Assembly: GCA_002421985.1 (NCBI GenBank)
Contig: DISF01000083.1
Coordinates: 1-23,037 of the forward strand
Reading direction: 5' to 3'
DNA length: 23,037 nucleotides
From: Roseovarius sp. UBA6217
Lineage (GTDB): Bacteria; Pseudomonadota; Alphaproteobacteria; Rhodobacterales; Rhodobacteraceae
The translations under genes and the position numbers were made by a program. Numbering within the stretch: the stretch's first letter is position 1; each line of letters opens with the position of its first letter. Positions 1-6,156 of this stretch are shown here, piece by piece. The notes under the pieces are model-generated. The model was given only the letters and a program-made list of their open reading frames with translations, was not told where the DNA came from and did no database searches.

Positions 1-266
1 TGGATATCCACCGGAATACCGCGGCCATTGTCACTGACCGACACCGATGAATCGGCGTGGATGGTGACGTTGACCGCATCGGCGTGACCGGCCAATGCCT
101 CGTCGATGCCGTTATCCACGACCTCGTAGACCATGTGATGCAGGCCAGAGCCGTCATCGGTATCGCCGATATACATGCCGGGGCGCTTGCGGACAGCCTC
201 CAGCCCCTTGAGAACCTTGATGGAATCGGCGCCATATTCCTCTGGCACGCGGGCGGGTTCGGACAT
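1..266 (-). CDS. gyrB: DNA gyrase subunit B, N-terminal part (partial)
   Basis: First 88 residues of the ATPase subunit of DNA gyrase, which introduces negative supercoils; the gene runs off the left edge of the window. It shows the GHKL/Bergerat ATP fold: RKRPGMYIGDT at residues 27-36, the N box YEVVDNGIDEA at 47-57 (Glu48 matches the general base that activates water; Asn52 matches the Mg ligand) and the G1 box DNGRGIP at 79-85. The ATG at 266 is preceded by GAAGGAAAC at SD distance and by a sigma70-like promoter at 295-323. It is the last member of the dnaA-dnaN-recF-gyrB neighbourhood on this strand but has its own promoter. VOC and LysE genes separate it from recF. Confidence 0.97.
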   Translation of the reverse strand, partial: MSEPARVPEEYGADSIKVLKGLEAVRKRPGMYIGDTDDGSGLHHMVYEVVDNGIDEALAGHADAVNVTIHADSSVSVSDNGRGIPVDI

Positions 267-276
267 GCGGTGTTTC

Positions 277-305
277 CTTCGTAATTTTGTGAACTTTATA
301 CGAAG
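277..305. repeat. Inverted repeat over gyrB -10 and SD
   Basis: Perfect 7-bp arms CTTCGTA and TACGAAG are separated by 15 bp. One arm overlaps the gyrB -10 box and the other overlaps the ribosome binding site. It could be an operator, an RNA hairpin covering the SD, or chance. Confidence 0.4.
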
Positions 306-323
306 TCTGGGGGGGAATGTCAC
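295..323 (-). promoter_or_regulatory. Candidate gyrB promoter (GTGACA-17-TATAAA)
   Basis: On the minus strand, GTGACA (318-323; 5/6 to TTGACA) is followed after exactly 17 bp by TATAAA (295-300; 5/6 to TATAAT). This predicts a start near 288 and a leader of about 22 nt that contains the SD. It is one of the best sigma70-type matches in the window. The spacer contains seven consecutive C. An inverted repeat, CTTCGTA (277-283) / TACGAAG (299-305), overlaps the -10 and the SD. Confidence 0.6.
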
Positions 324-335
324 GGCCCTCCCCCA
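308..335 (-). terminator. Possible hairpin downstream of the LysE gene
   Basis: On the minus strand, TGGGGG and CCCCCA can pair across 16 nt, 21 nt past the LysE stop. There is no clear U-run, and the hairpin overlaps the gyrB promoter spacer and -35. Termination here would keep the recF-VOC-LysE transcript out of gyrB, but this is weak evidence. Confidence 0.3.
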
Positions 336-355
336 TATTTTGCGACGCCACACGG

Positions 356-976
356 TCAGGTGAAGGGAATGACAATCCCCACCAGAATGAGCAGCGCGCC
401 AGAGGCCATGTTCATCCGGCGAATGGCCGCCGGACTCTGCAAGAGCCTGCGCGCCCGGTCGAGAAAGAAGGCAAGGCCGAGGTTCCCCAACATCGGCACG
501 ATGGCCGAAACCGCGAGAATGGCCGCGATGTCGGGCACCGTGACGGAGGACAGATCAAAAAAGCCCGGCAGGAACCCCATGTAGAACAGAATCGCCTTGG
601 GATTGCCGATCACCGCCGCCATGCCGACCGAGAACCCGGCCCAGATGCCGGGTCGCGTCATGCGGCTGTCGGTGCCCGGTGCGCGGGCGGGCTTGCGGAT
701 CAGGAGCACCCCCATCGCGATGAACACCCCCGCCGCGATCCAGCGCATGAGTTCCAGCGCATCGCCATAGACCGACAGGACCCAGGCAAGGCCAAGGATC
801 GCGCAGAGCGGCCAGATCAGATCGCCCAAGGCCACGCCCACGGCCAGCGGCCAGGCCCCCGCCATCCCGCCCGAGAGCGCGCGCGCCGTGAGCGCCACCC
901 AGACCGGCCCCGGCACGGCCCAAAGCCCCGCCATGGCGGCGGCGTAGAGCATGAGATCGAAAGGGGCGATGGTCAT
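356..976 (-). CDS. LysE/RhtB-family amino-acid exporter
   Basis: A 206-residue inner-membrane protein of usual LysE/RhtB length with about six hydrophobic segments. Family features seen are the N-terminal PGP turn (residues 22-24) and the conserved GNPKAILFYMGFLPGFFD stretch around 123-140. The family exports amino acids such as homoserine, threonine or lysine; the substrate cannot be read from sequence. The ATG at 976 overlaps the TGA of the upstream VOC gene as ATGA, implying translational coupling. VOC in turn overlaps recF, so this exporter is probably co-transcribed with the replication gene recF. It ends 89 bp before the gyrB start. Confidence 0.88.
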   Translation of the reverse strand: MTIAPFDLMLYAAAMAGLWAVPGPVWVALTARALSGGMAGAWPLAVGVALGDLIWPLCAILGLAWVLSVYGDALELMRWIAAGVFIAMGVLLIRKPARAPGTDSRMTRPGIWAGFSVGMAAVIGNPKAILFYMGFLPGFFDLSSVTVPDIAAILAVSAIVPMLGNLGLAFFLDRARRLLQSPAAIRRMNMASGALLILVGIVIPFT

Positions 977-1404
977 GGGGTTTCGGGCAGGGTGAGGCTG
1001 CCATCGGGCGCAAGCGGCCAGAACGGGTTCATCGCCAGCTCCCAGACATGGCCGTCGGGATCGGCGAAATAGCCGGAATAACCGCCCCAGAACACCGCTT
1101 GTGGGGGTTTTAGCGCGGTGGCCCCGGCGGCGAGAGCCGTGGCATAGGCGGCATCCACCTCTGCCTCGGTCCCGAAATTCTGCGCCAGCGTGACAGCCCC
1201 GGTGCCAAGCACGGCATCCGGGCGGCCCTGATCGGCAGCAAGGTCGGACTTGCCGAACAGGCCGAGCACGAGGCCATTCATCTGGTAGAACACGACCTCA
1301 TCCAGCGCCTCTGCCGGAGACCACCCCAGGGCCGCGTAAAAGGCCCGAGCCCGATCAAGGTCGTCGACGCCAAGGGTGATGAGGGTGACGCGTTGCGGGG
1401 TCAT
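973..1404 (-). CDS. VOC (glyoxalase/bleomycin-resistance fold) protein
   Basis: A 143-residue single-module VOC-superfamily protein. It shows the beta-alpha-beta-beta-beta pattern: VTLITLGVDDLDRARAFYAALGW near residues 6-28, and a C-terminal strand region with GYFADPDGHVWELAMNP near 109-126, where the final Glu is at the usual metal-ligand place. VOC proteins include glyoxalase I, dioxygenases and antibiotic-binding proteins; nothing here identifies a substrate. The frame is open another 36 codons upstream, but only inside recF. The ATG at 1404 overlaps the recF TGA as ATGA and is the natural start. Its own stop overlaps the LysE start in the same way. Confidence 0.88.
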   Translation of the reverse strand: MTPQRVTLITLGVDDLDRARAFYAALGWSPAEALDEVVFYQMNGLVLGLFGKSDLAADQGRPDAVLGTGAVTLAQNFGTEAEVDAAYATALAAGATALKPPQAVFWGGYSGYFADPDGHVWELAMNPFWPLAPDGSLTLPETP

Positions 1405-2510
1405 GTCGTCTCTCCTGTGATCCGGCTGATGCCATCGCTCTCGGTGACGTTGAAATGCTGCGCGCGGTCGCCCAGTTCGGAAAACAGTTCCGGCCCGGTG
1501 CCGGTCATCCATGCCTGCGCGCCCAAGGCGCAGATTTCGTCATAAAGGGCCGCACGGCGGGTGGCGTCAAGATGGGCTGCCACCTCGTCGAGCAACAGAA
1601 TCGGCGGCGCGCCGAAATCGCGGGCCAGCGCGCGGGCATTGGCAAGGATGAGCGAGACCAGAAGCGCCTTTTGCTCGCCGGTGGAACAGTCGGCGGCAGG
1701 CACGCCCTTGGCGGCATAGACAGCATAAAGGTCAGCCCGGTGCGGCCCCACCAGCGTGCGCCCGGCGGCCAGATCACGAAACCGGCTCTCGGCCAGCGCC
1801 ACGCGCAGATCGTCCGCGCCCTCGGGCATCTCGCCCTCGGTCTGCGTCAGATCCAGTTCGGCGGTGGGAAAGGCGGTTTCCGCCTGCATCTGCGCCCCCA
1901 TGATGAGCGCGAGCGCCTGTTGCCGGTTGGCGTGGATTTCCGCGCCGCTCTCGGCCATCTGCCGCTCCAGCGCGAGATACCAATGCGCGTCGCGCACCTG
2001 ATCCTTGAGCAGGCGGTTGCGCTCGCGCATGGCCTTCTCGAAGGTCAGCGTCGCCTCGGCATGGCCCGGCAGGAAGCTCATGGTCAGGCGGTCGAGAAAC
2101 CGCCGCCGCCCCTCGGCCCCCTCGATCCAGAGCCGGTCCATCGCGGGGATGAGCCAGAGCACGCGGGCAATGCGGCCAAGGCCCAGATGCGGCGCGGATT
2201 TATCGTCGATGCGCACCTGCCGCGCGGCACCTTCCTCCGCGACAATCTCGACCTCATGCACCTGATGCAGCGAATGAAGGATAGCGGTGACCTTCCACCC
2301 CAACGCCTCGGGCCGCCGCGCCATCTCCTGCGCCGCCGCCCGCCGCAAGCCCCGCCCCGGCGACAGAAGCGAGACCGCCTCGATCAGGTTGGTCTTGCCC
2401 GCGCCGTTGGGACCAAAGATCGCGACGGGGCGCGCATCAAGCGAGAGCCGCGCCGATTTATGCGAGCGGAAATGCGAGAGGGTCAGCTCTGACAGGTGAA
2501 GGCCGGGCAT
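1401..2510 (-). CDS. recF: DNA replication and repair protein RecF
   Basis: A 369-residue SMC-like ATPase that loads RecA at gapped DNA together with RecO and RecR. The Walker A motif FGPNGAGKT is at residues 32-40, the ABC signature STGEQKALL at 276-284 and the Walker B/D-loop ILLLDEVAAHLD at 304-315. The N-terminal LTLSHFRSHKSARL matches the family start. Length is typical. It lies 53 bp downstream of dnaN, with a terminator-like hairpin in the gap, so expression may partly depend on readthrough or on a promoter I could not identify. The SD before ATG 2510 is weak. The 3' end is translationally coupled to the VOC gene. Confidence 0.97.
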   Translation of the reverse strand: MPGLHLSELTLSHFRSHKSARLSLDARPVAIFGPNGAGKTNLIEAVSLLSPGRGLRRAAAQEMARRPEALGWKVTAILHSLHQVHEVEIVAEEGAARQVRIDDKSAPHLGLGRIARVLWLIPAMDRLWIEGAEGRRRFLDRLTMSFLPGHAEATLTFEKAMRERNRLLKDQVRDAHWYLALERQMAESGAEIHANRQQALALIMGAQMQAETAFPTAELDLTQTEGEMPEGADDLRVALAESRFRDLAAGRTLVGPHRADLYAVYAAKGVPAADCSTGEQKALLVSLILANARALARDFGAPPILLLDEVAAHLDATRRAALYDEICALGAQAWMTGTGPELFSELGDRAQHFNVTESDGISRITGETT

Positions 2511-2530
2511 TCACCGCGCTTTCATCTTGC

Positions 2531-2556
2531 CAAAAATACTCCCGCCGGAGGCTCCG
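2531..2556 (-). terminator. Short GC hairpin plus U-run after dnaN
   Basis: In transcript sense, directly after the dnaN stop (2564), CUCC-GGCG-GGAG (plus-strand 2539-2550) is followed by UAUUUUU (2531-2537) and then GGCAAGAUGAAAG. This is a compact intrinsic-terminator layout. From memory, the same element (GGAG-hairpin, TATTTTTGGCAAGATGAA) recurs after many genes in Rhodobacteraceae genomes. Readthrough would be needed to include recF in a dnaN transcript. Confidence 0.6.
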
Positions 2557-2563
2557 ACAGATG

Positions 2564-3682
2564 TCACACCCGCATCGGCATGACGACATAGACCGCCGTC
2601 GTGTCATTGCCCTCGCGCATCAGCGTGGGATCGCCCGCAGAGTTGAACAGGAATACGGCGTTTTCGCGGTCCACCTGGCTCGCGATTTCCAGCAGGTATT
2701 TGGCGTTGAAGCCGATCTCCAGCCGCTCGTCGCCATAGGCCACGGCAAGCTCTTCCTCGGCGGCACCGCTGTCGGGGGCGTTGACCGACAGGATCAGCCG
2801 GTCCTCGTCAAGCGAGAGTTTCACCGCGCGCGAGCGCTCGGAACTTACGGTCGCCACCCGGTCCACGGCCTGCGCGAACTCGGCGGCGTCCACCTCCAGC
2901 CGGCGGGTGTTGCCCTGCGGGATGACGCGGGTGTAATCGGGGAAGGTGCCGTCGATCACCTTCGATGTCAGCGTGATGTCGGGGGTGGCAAAGCGGATCT
3001 TGGTCTCGGATACCGAGACAGCGATCTTCATTTCGTCATCTTCGAGGAGCTTGCGCAATTCGCCCACGGTCTTGCGCGGCACGATCACGCCGGGCATGTC
3101 GCCCGCGCCCTCGGGCAGGTCCGCATCAATCCGCGCAAGGCGGTGGCCGTCTGTCGCCACACAGCGCAACACCCGGCCGCCATCGGCGTCGGCGACATGC
3201 ATGTAGACCCCGTTGAGGTAATAGCGCGTCTCTTCCGTCGAAATGGCGAATTTCGACTTGTCGAAAAGCCGCCGCAGCACCGGCGCGGGGGCGGAAAAAT
3301 TGGAGGCATATTCCGCCGATGCCATCACCGGGAAATCCTCTTTCGGCAGGGTGGCGAGGTTGAAATTCGACCGCCCCGCCTGCACCATCAAACGCCCCGA
3401 GGTGGCATCCTCGGAGAGCGTGACAAGCGCGCCATCGGGCAGCTTGCGCACGATCTCGTGCAGCATCACCGCCGAAACCGTCGTCGCCCCGGCCCGCTCG
3501 ACCTGTGCTGTGGCCTTGTCCACGATCTCGATGTCAAGATCGGTTGCACGGAACTGCACCCGCTCGCCCTCGGCCTCGATCAGCACATTGGCGAGGATCG
3601 GGATGGTGTTGCGGCGCTCGACCACCGATTGCGCCTGCGCGACCGCCTTGAGCAGCGTGCCCCGTTCGATGCTGAATTTCAT
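2564..3682 (-). CDS. dnaN: DNA polymerase III sliding clamp, beta subunit
   Basis: A 372-residue ring-forming clamp that tethers DNA polymerase III to the template. It has the normal three-domain length. It starts MKFSIERGTLLKAVAQAQ and ends VYVVMPMRV, the conserved C-terminal strand next to the hydrophobic client-binding cleft. The ATG at 3682 is preceded by CAGGAGCGAGGG. It lies downstream of dnaA with a 139-bp gap that contains a 36-bp hairpin (3760-3795). A weak promoter candidate (TTGAGG 3747-3752, 16 bp, TACCGT 3725-3730) suggests it can also be transcribed independently. The long plus-strand frame across it is an antisense shadow. Confidence 0.99.
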   Translation of the reverse strand: MKFSIERGTLLKAVAQAQSVVERRNTIPILANVLIEAEGERVQFRATDLDIEIVDKATAQVERAGATTVSAVMLHEIVRKLPDGALVTLSEDATSGRLMVQAGRSNFNLATLPKEDFPVMASAEYASNFSAPAPVLRRLFDKSKFAISTEETRYYLNGVYMHVADADGGRVLRCVATDGHRLARIDADLPEGAGDMPGVIVPRKTVGELRKLLEDDEMKIAVSVSETKIRFATPDITLTSKVIDGTFPDYTRVIPQGNTRRLEVDAAEFAQAVDRVATVSSERSRAVKLSLDEDRLILSVNAPDSGAAEEELAVAYGDERLEIGFNAKYLLEIASQVDRENAVFLFNSAGDPTLMREGNDTTAVYVVMPMRV

Positions 3683-3759
3683 ACCCTCGCTCCTGTCAGG
3701 TGCCGGTCTTGCGCCGGGAAGGGCACGGTAGCGAAATCCGGCCCCGCCTCAAGCGATTT

Positions 3760-3795
3760 CTTGACGTTTTCAGCGGTATTTGCCACTGCGTCAAG
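3760..3795 (-). terminator. Bulged hairpin between dnaA and dnaN
   Basis: In transcript sense, CUUGACGCAGUGG pairs with CCGCUG and CGUCAAG, giving 13 bp with one G-U pair, a four-A bulge and a 6-nt loop. It starts about 26 nt after the dnaA stop. There is no U-run, so it is an attenuator, partial terminator or mRNA end-protecting structure rather than a clear intrinsic terminator. Confidence 0.4.
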
Positions 3796-3821
3796 GGCCG
3801 TGCAGCGCGCGGCGGGGCCGC

Positions 3822-5180
3822 TCAGGCCTCGAGCGAACGGCGCAGAAGCTCGATATCGTCGGCGATCTGCGCATCCTTGTGGCGCAGATCGTCGATGCGC
3901 TTGACCCCGTGCATGATCGTGGTGTGATCGCGCCCGCCAAAGCTCCGCCCGATCTCGGGCAGCGAGCGGCTGGTCAGGTGCTTGCTGAGATACATGGCCA
4001 CCTGCCGCGGCCGCGCGAAACAGCGGGTGCGTTTCGGGCCAACAAGGTCCGACAGGCGGATATTGTAGTGGTCCGCGACCTTGCGCTTGATCTCCTCGAC
4101 CGAAACCTTGCGCTCGAAGCTTCGCAGCATGTCGGCAAGGCAATCCTGCGTCAGATCCTGCGTGATCGGCTTGCCCACCAGCGAGGCAAAGGCAAAGAGC
4201 CGGGTGAGCGAGCCTTCGAGCACGCGCACATTGGTGTTGATGCGATGGGCAAGGAATTCGAGCACGCCCGCCTCGATCACCAGATCGGGGGTCTGCGCGC
4301 GATACCGCTCCACCCGGTTCTGAAGCACGCCGAGGCGCAATTCGTAATCGGTCGGGTGCAAATCGACCACGAGGCCGCATTGCAGGCGCGACTTGATCCG
4401 TTCCTCCAGCCGCGCGATCTCTCCGGGCGCGCAATCGGCGGAAATGACGATCTGCTTGTTCTGGTCCACCAGCGCGTTGAAGGTGTGAAAGAACTCCTCC
4501 TGCGTGCTGTCCTTGCCGGCGATGAACTGCACGTCATCGACCATCAGCATATCGACCGAGCGGAACATCTGCTTGAAATCCATGATCTTGCGGTCGCGCA
4601 AGGCCTGCACGAAACGATACATGAACTGCTCTGCCGAGAGGTAGAGCACAGTCATCTCGGGCTGTTTCTCGGTCAGCTCCCACGCGATGGCGTGCATCAG
4701 GTGGGTTTTGCCAAGGCCCACCCCGCCATAGAGAAACAGCGGGTTGAAGGTGGTCTCTCCTCCCTCGGCCACGCGGCGGGCGGCAGCATGGGCCAGTTGG
4801 TTGGGCTTGCCGACCACGAAGGTTTCGAAGCGAAAGCGGTCATCGAGCGGGGCGGAATGCAGCGGGCTGTCGCCGCGCGCGGGGCGCGCAGGCTGGGCGA
4901 CCCTGGGGGCCTCCGGGCTGCCCGGCACCGCCGCGCAATTGGCCGAAACCTGGAAATCGAGCTTGCGCACATCGGGATTCACCCGTGACATCTTGTAAAG
5001 GATCATGTCGCCGAAATGCTGCGCCACGTAATTGCCGATGAACCGTGTCGGCACCGCGAGGGTCACCACCCCGTCGGACACACCGGAAAATTCGAGCGGC
5101 TCGATCCAGTTACGAAACTTGTTCTGCCCGACTGCGTGCCTGATCTGCTCTTTCAGCTCGCCCCACTGCTCTCGTGTCAT
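3822..5180 (-). CDS. dnaA: Chromosomal replication initiator DnaA
   Basis: A 452-residue AAA+ initiator that binds DnaA boxes and opens oriC. Domain I lies at about 1-80 (REQWGELKEQIRHAVG). A short variable Pro/Ala-rich linker follows at about 85-110. Walker A GGVGLGKTH is at 152-160 and Walker B MLMVDDVQF at 211-219. The box VII arginine region RLEERIKSRL is near 257-266 and the sensor II region NVRVLEGSLTRL at 317-328. The domain IV DNA-binding signature GGRDHTTIMHGVKRID is at 415-430. The frame extends 20 codons upstream, but the ATG at 5180 begins the homologous N-terminus and has GGAACGGG before it. The upstream leader is rich in hairpins and repeats. It is preceded on the same strand by rpsT, the common alphaproteobacterial arrangement. 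Confidence 0.99.
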   Translation of the reverse strand: MTREQWGELKEQIRHAVGQNKFRNWIEPLEFSGVSDGVVTLAVPTRFIGNYVAQHFGDMILYKMSRVNPDVRKLDFQVSANCAAVPGSPEAPRVAQPARPARGDSPLHSAPLDDRFRFETFVVGKPNQLAHAAARRVAEGGETTFNPLFLYGGVGLGKTHLMHAIAWELTEKQPEMTVLYLSAEQFMYRFVQALRDRKIMDFKQMFRSVDMLMVDDVQFIAGKDSTQEEFFHTFNALVDQNKQIVISADCAPGEIARLEERIKSRLQCGLVVDLHPTDYELRLGVLQNRVERYRAQTPDLVIEAGVLEFLAHRINTNVRVLEGSLTRLFAFASLVGKPITQDLTQDCLADMLRSFERKVSVEEIKRKVADHYNIRLSDLVGPKRTRCFARPRQVAMYLSKHLTSRSLPEIGRSFGGRDHTTIMHGVKRIDDLRHKDAQIADDIELLRRSLEA

Positions 5181-5597
5181 GTGTCCCGTTCCGCCGCTCT
5201 TATCTATGCCGCCCGGATACATGCCCGACGACTGGCCCAAATCGACAATTCACGGGAGAGACCAAGGATAGCGCTCTGACGCCGGTCAGAGACCAGCACC
5301 AGGCACTTATACCCCTGCACACTGCATATTGCTGCAAAGCCCCTCGGTCGCGGCCCGTCCCAAGGCCGCGAGGGTCTCTCCATCAATATGCGTCTAGACA
5401 GAACCAGAGAGGAAAAACCCTCTCGTGGAGCGAGCCGGGGCAGTAAACCTGCCTTTGGCTAGCGATGGCCTGTCCCCCCAAGCGTGAATCGCCTCGTGAA
5501 CGTAGCAACGCTTTGCGCGGTCCGACAACTCATCAATGCGCTTGACAGGGCGGGGGCCGGAAAAGAATCTGTGGCCGTTGCAACTGGCCACAACGCG
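5181..5597 (-). promoter_or_regulatory. dnaA upstream leader with hairpins and repeats
   Basis: A stretch of about 415 bp without a gene, between dnaA and the rpsT terminator. Seen directly: a perfect hairpin CTCTGAC-gccg-GTCAGAG (5274-5291); a larger stem CGCGGCC/GGCCGCG with an outer CCCT/AGGG (5341-5374); a GAGAGG/CCTCTC hairpin (5407-5424). There is also a 9-bp inverted pair GGAGAGACC (5255-5263) / GGTCTCTCC (5373-5381), with a third AGAGACC core at 5288-5294. Two GANTC (CcrM-type) sites occur near 5485 and 5565. I found no perfect DnaA box (TTATCCACA) and no convincing -35/-10 pair, so I do not call an origin here. Confidence 0.45.
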
Positions 5598-5627
5598 AAC
5601 GGGCACCGCCCTCTGGCGATGCCCGTT
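5598..5627 (-). terminator. rpsT hairpin terminator
   Basis: A 13-bp stem AACGGGCAUCGCC/GGCGGUGCCCGUU (one G-U pair) with an AGAG loop, 28 nt after the rpsT stop in transcript direction. It is strong but lacks a long U-run, as is common in high-GC alphaproteobacteria. Confidence 0.65.
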
Positions 5628-5655
5628 GTCATGCCTTGTCAGGTTTGGGCGAGGA

Positions 5656-5919
5656 TCAGCCCAGCGCCTTGACCCGCGCCGAGAGCCGCGACATCTTGCG
5701 CGCGGCGGTGTTCTTGTGGAATACGCCCTTGGTCACGCCACGCATCAGCTCGGGCTGGGCGGCGCGCAGGGCCAGGGTGGCGGCCTCCTTGTCACCCGAG
5801 GCGATCGCCTCTTCAAGCTTGCGCAGATAGGTGCGGATGCGCGAGCGGCGTGACTTGTTGACGGCATAGCGCTTTTCGTTCTGGCGCGCGCGTTTCTTGG
5901 ACTGAATCGTATTGGCCAT
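5656..5919 (-). CDS. rpsT: 30S ribosomal protein S20
   Basis: An 87-residue, very basic small-subunit protein that binds the 5' domain of 16S rRNA. The start MANTIQSKKRARQNEKR and the RSRIRTYLRKLEEAI helix are typical, as is HKNTAARKMSRLSARVKAL near the C-terminus. The open frame runs 55 codons further upstream, but the ATG at 5919 gives the conserved MANT start and has AGAAAGG at the right spacing. It is a monocistronic unit with a strong terminator at 5598-5627 and a candidate promoter at 6044-6071, leaving a leader of about 118 nt. rpsT directly upstream of dnaA is a conserved alphaproteobacterial neighbourhood. Confidence 0.98.
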   Translation of the reverse strand: MANTIQSKKRARQNEKRYAVNKSRRSRIRTYLRKLEEAIASGDKEAATLALRAAQPELMRGVTKGVFHKNTAARKMSRLSARVKALG

Positions 5920-6043
5920 GTCGGTTTTAACCTTTCTCGGGTCTGTCAATGTCTGGTTGCACAGATACCCGATCATGCCCCGCCATTCCGGGGGCCTCGG
6001 CTCTTGCCTCAAAAAGCGGGCATCACGCGCATGTCTGGGGCGT

Positions 6044-6071
6044 CCTATACCCGAGTCTCGGGGAAATGCAA
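6044..6071 (-). promoter_or_regulatory. Candidate rpsT promoter with palindromic spacer
   Basis: On the minus strand, TTGCAT (6066-6071), a 16-bp spacer, then TATAGG (6044-6049). The spacer begins with a perfect palindrome CCCGAG-T-CTCGGG (plus-strand 6050-6062) that abuts the -10. The predicted start is about 118 nt upstream of the rpsT ATG. This is moderate evidence only. Confidence 0.35.
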
Positions 6072-6099
6072 CCCTGTGCCGCAATCGTCGCAGGGCAAT

Positions 6100-6150
6100 C
6101 GGGCCGGAACGATCACGCCGCGACTGCGTCGCGTGTGCCGTCCCGGCCCG
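6100..6150 (-). terminator. Long nested hairpin after the acyl-CoA dehydrogenase gene
   Basis: Outer arms CGGGCCGGAACG (6100-6111) and CGTCCCGGCCCG (6139-6150) form 12 bp with one G-U pair in the minus-strand transcript. A nested CGCGAC/GTCGCG stem lies inside (6119-6133). It begins 7 nt after the stop of the dehydrogenase gene and plausibly ends the catabolic trio before rpsT. There is no U-run. Confidence 0.55.
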
Positions 6151-6156
6151 AACGCA

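Noticed and set aside
112..120. TTATCCACG, one mismatch from a DnaA box
   Set aside because: Single copy, inside gyrB coding sequence encoding the conserved VVDNG motif; explained by the protein.
3679..4434. 251-codon minus-strand frame inside dnaA
   Set aside because: It is an alternative frame of dnaA on the same strand; dnaA has all its motifs in the other frame.
2561..4988. Long plus-strand frames (447 and 402 codons) across dnaN and dnaA
   Set aside because: They are antisense to unmistakable genes, rich in His/Arg/Gly of GC-shadow type, and lack domains or SDs.
5439..5456. GGCAG-taaac-CTGCC followed by TTT, terminator-like on the plus strand
   Set aside because: There is no plus-strand gene upstream to terminate; a five-pair stem is likely chance.
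5542..5570. TTGACA-17-GAATCT on the plus strand in the rpsT-dnaA gap
   Set aside because: No plus-strand gene follows, and the -10 match is poor.
5181..5597. oriC
   Set aside because: No cluster of DnaA boxes or AT-rich unwinding element was visible; the gene neighbourhood alone is not enough.
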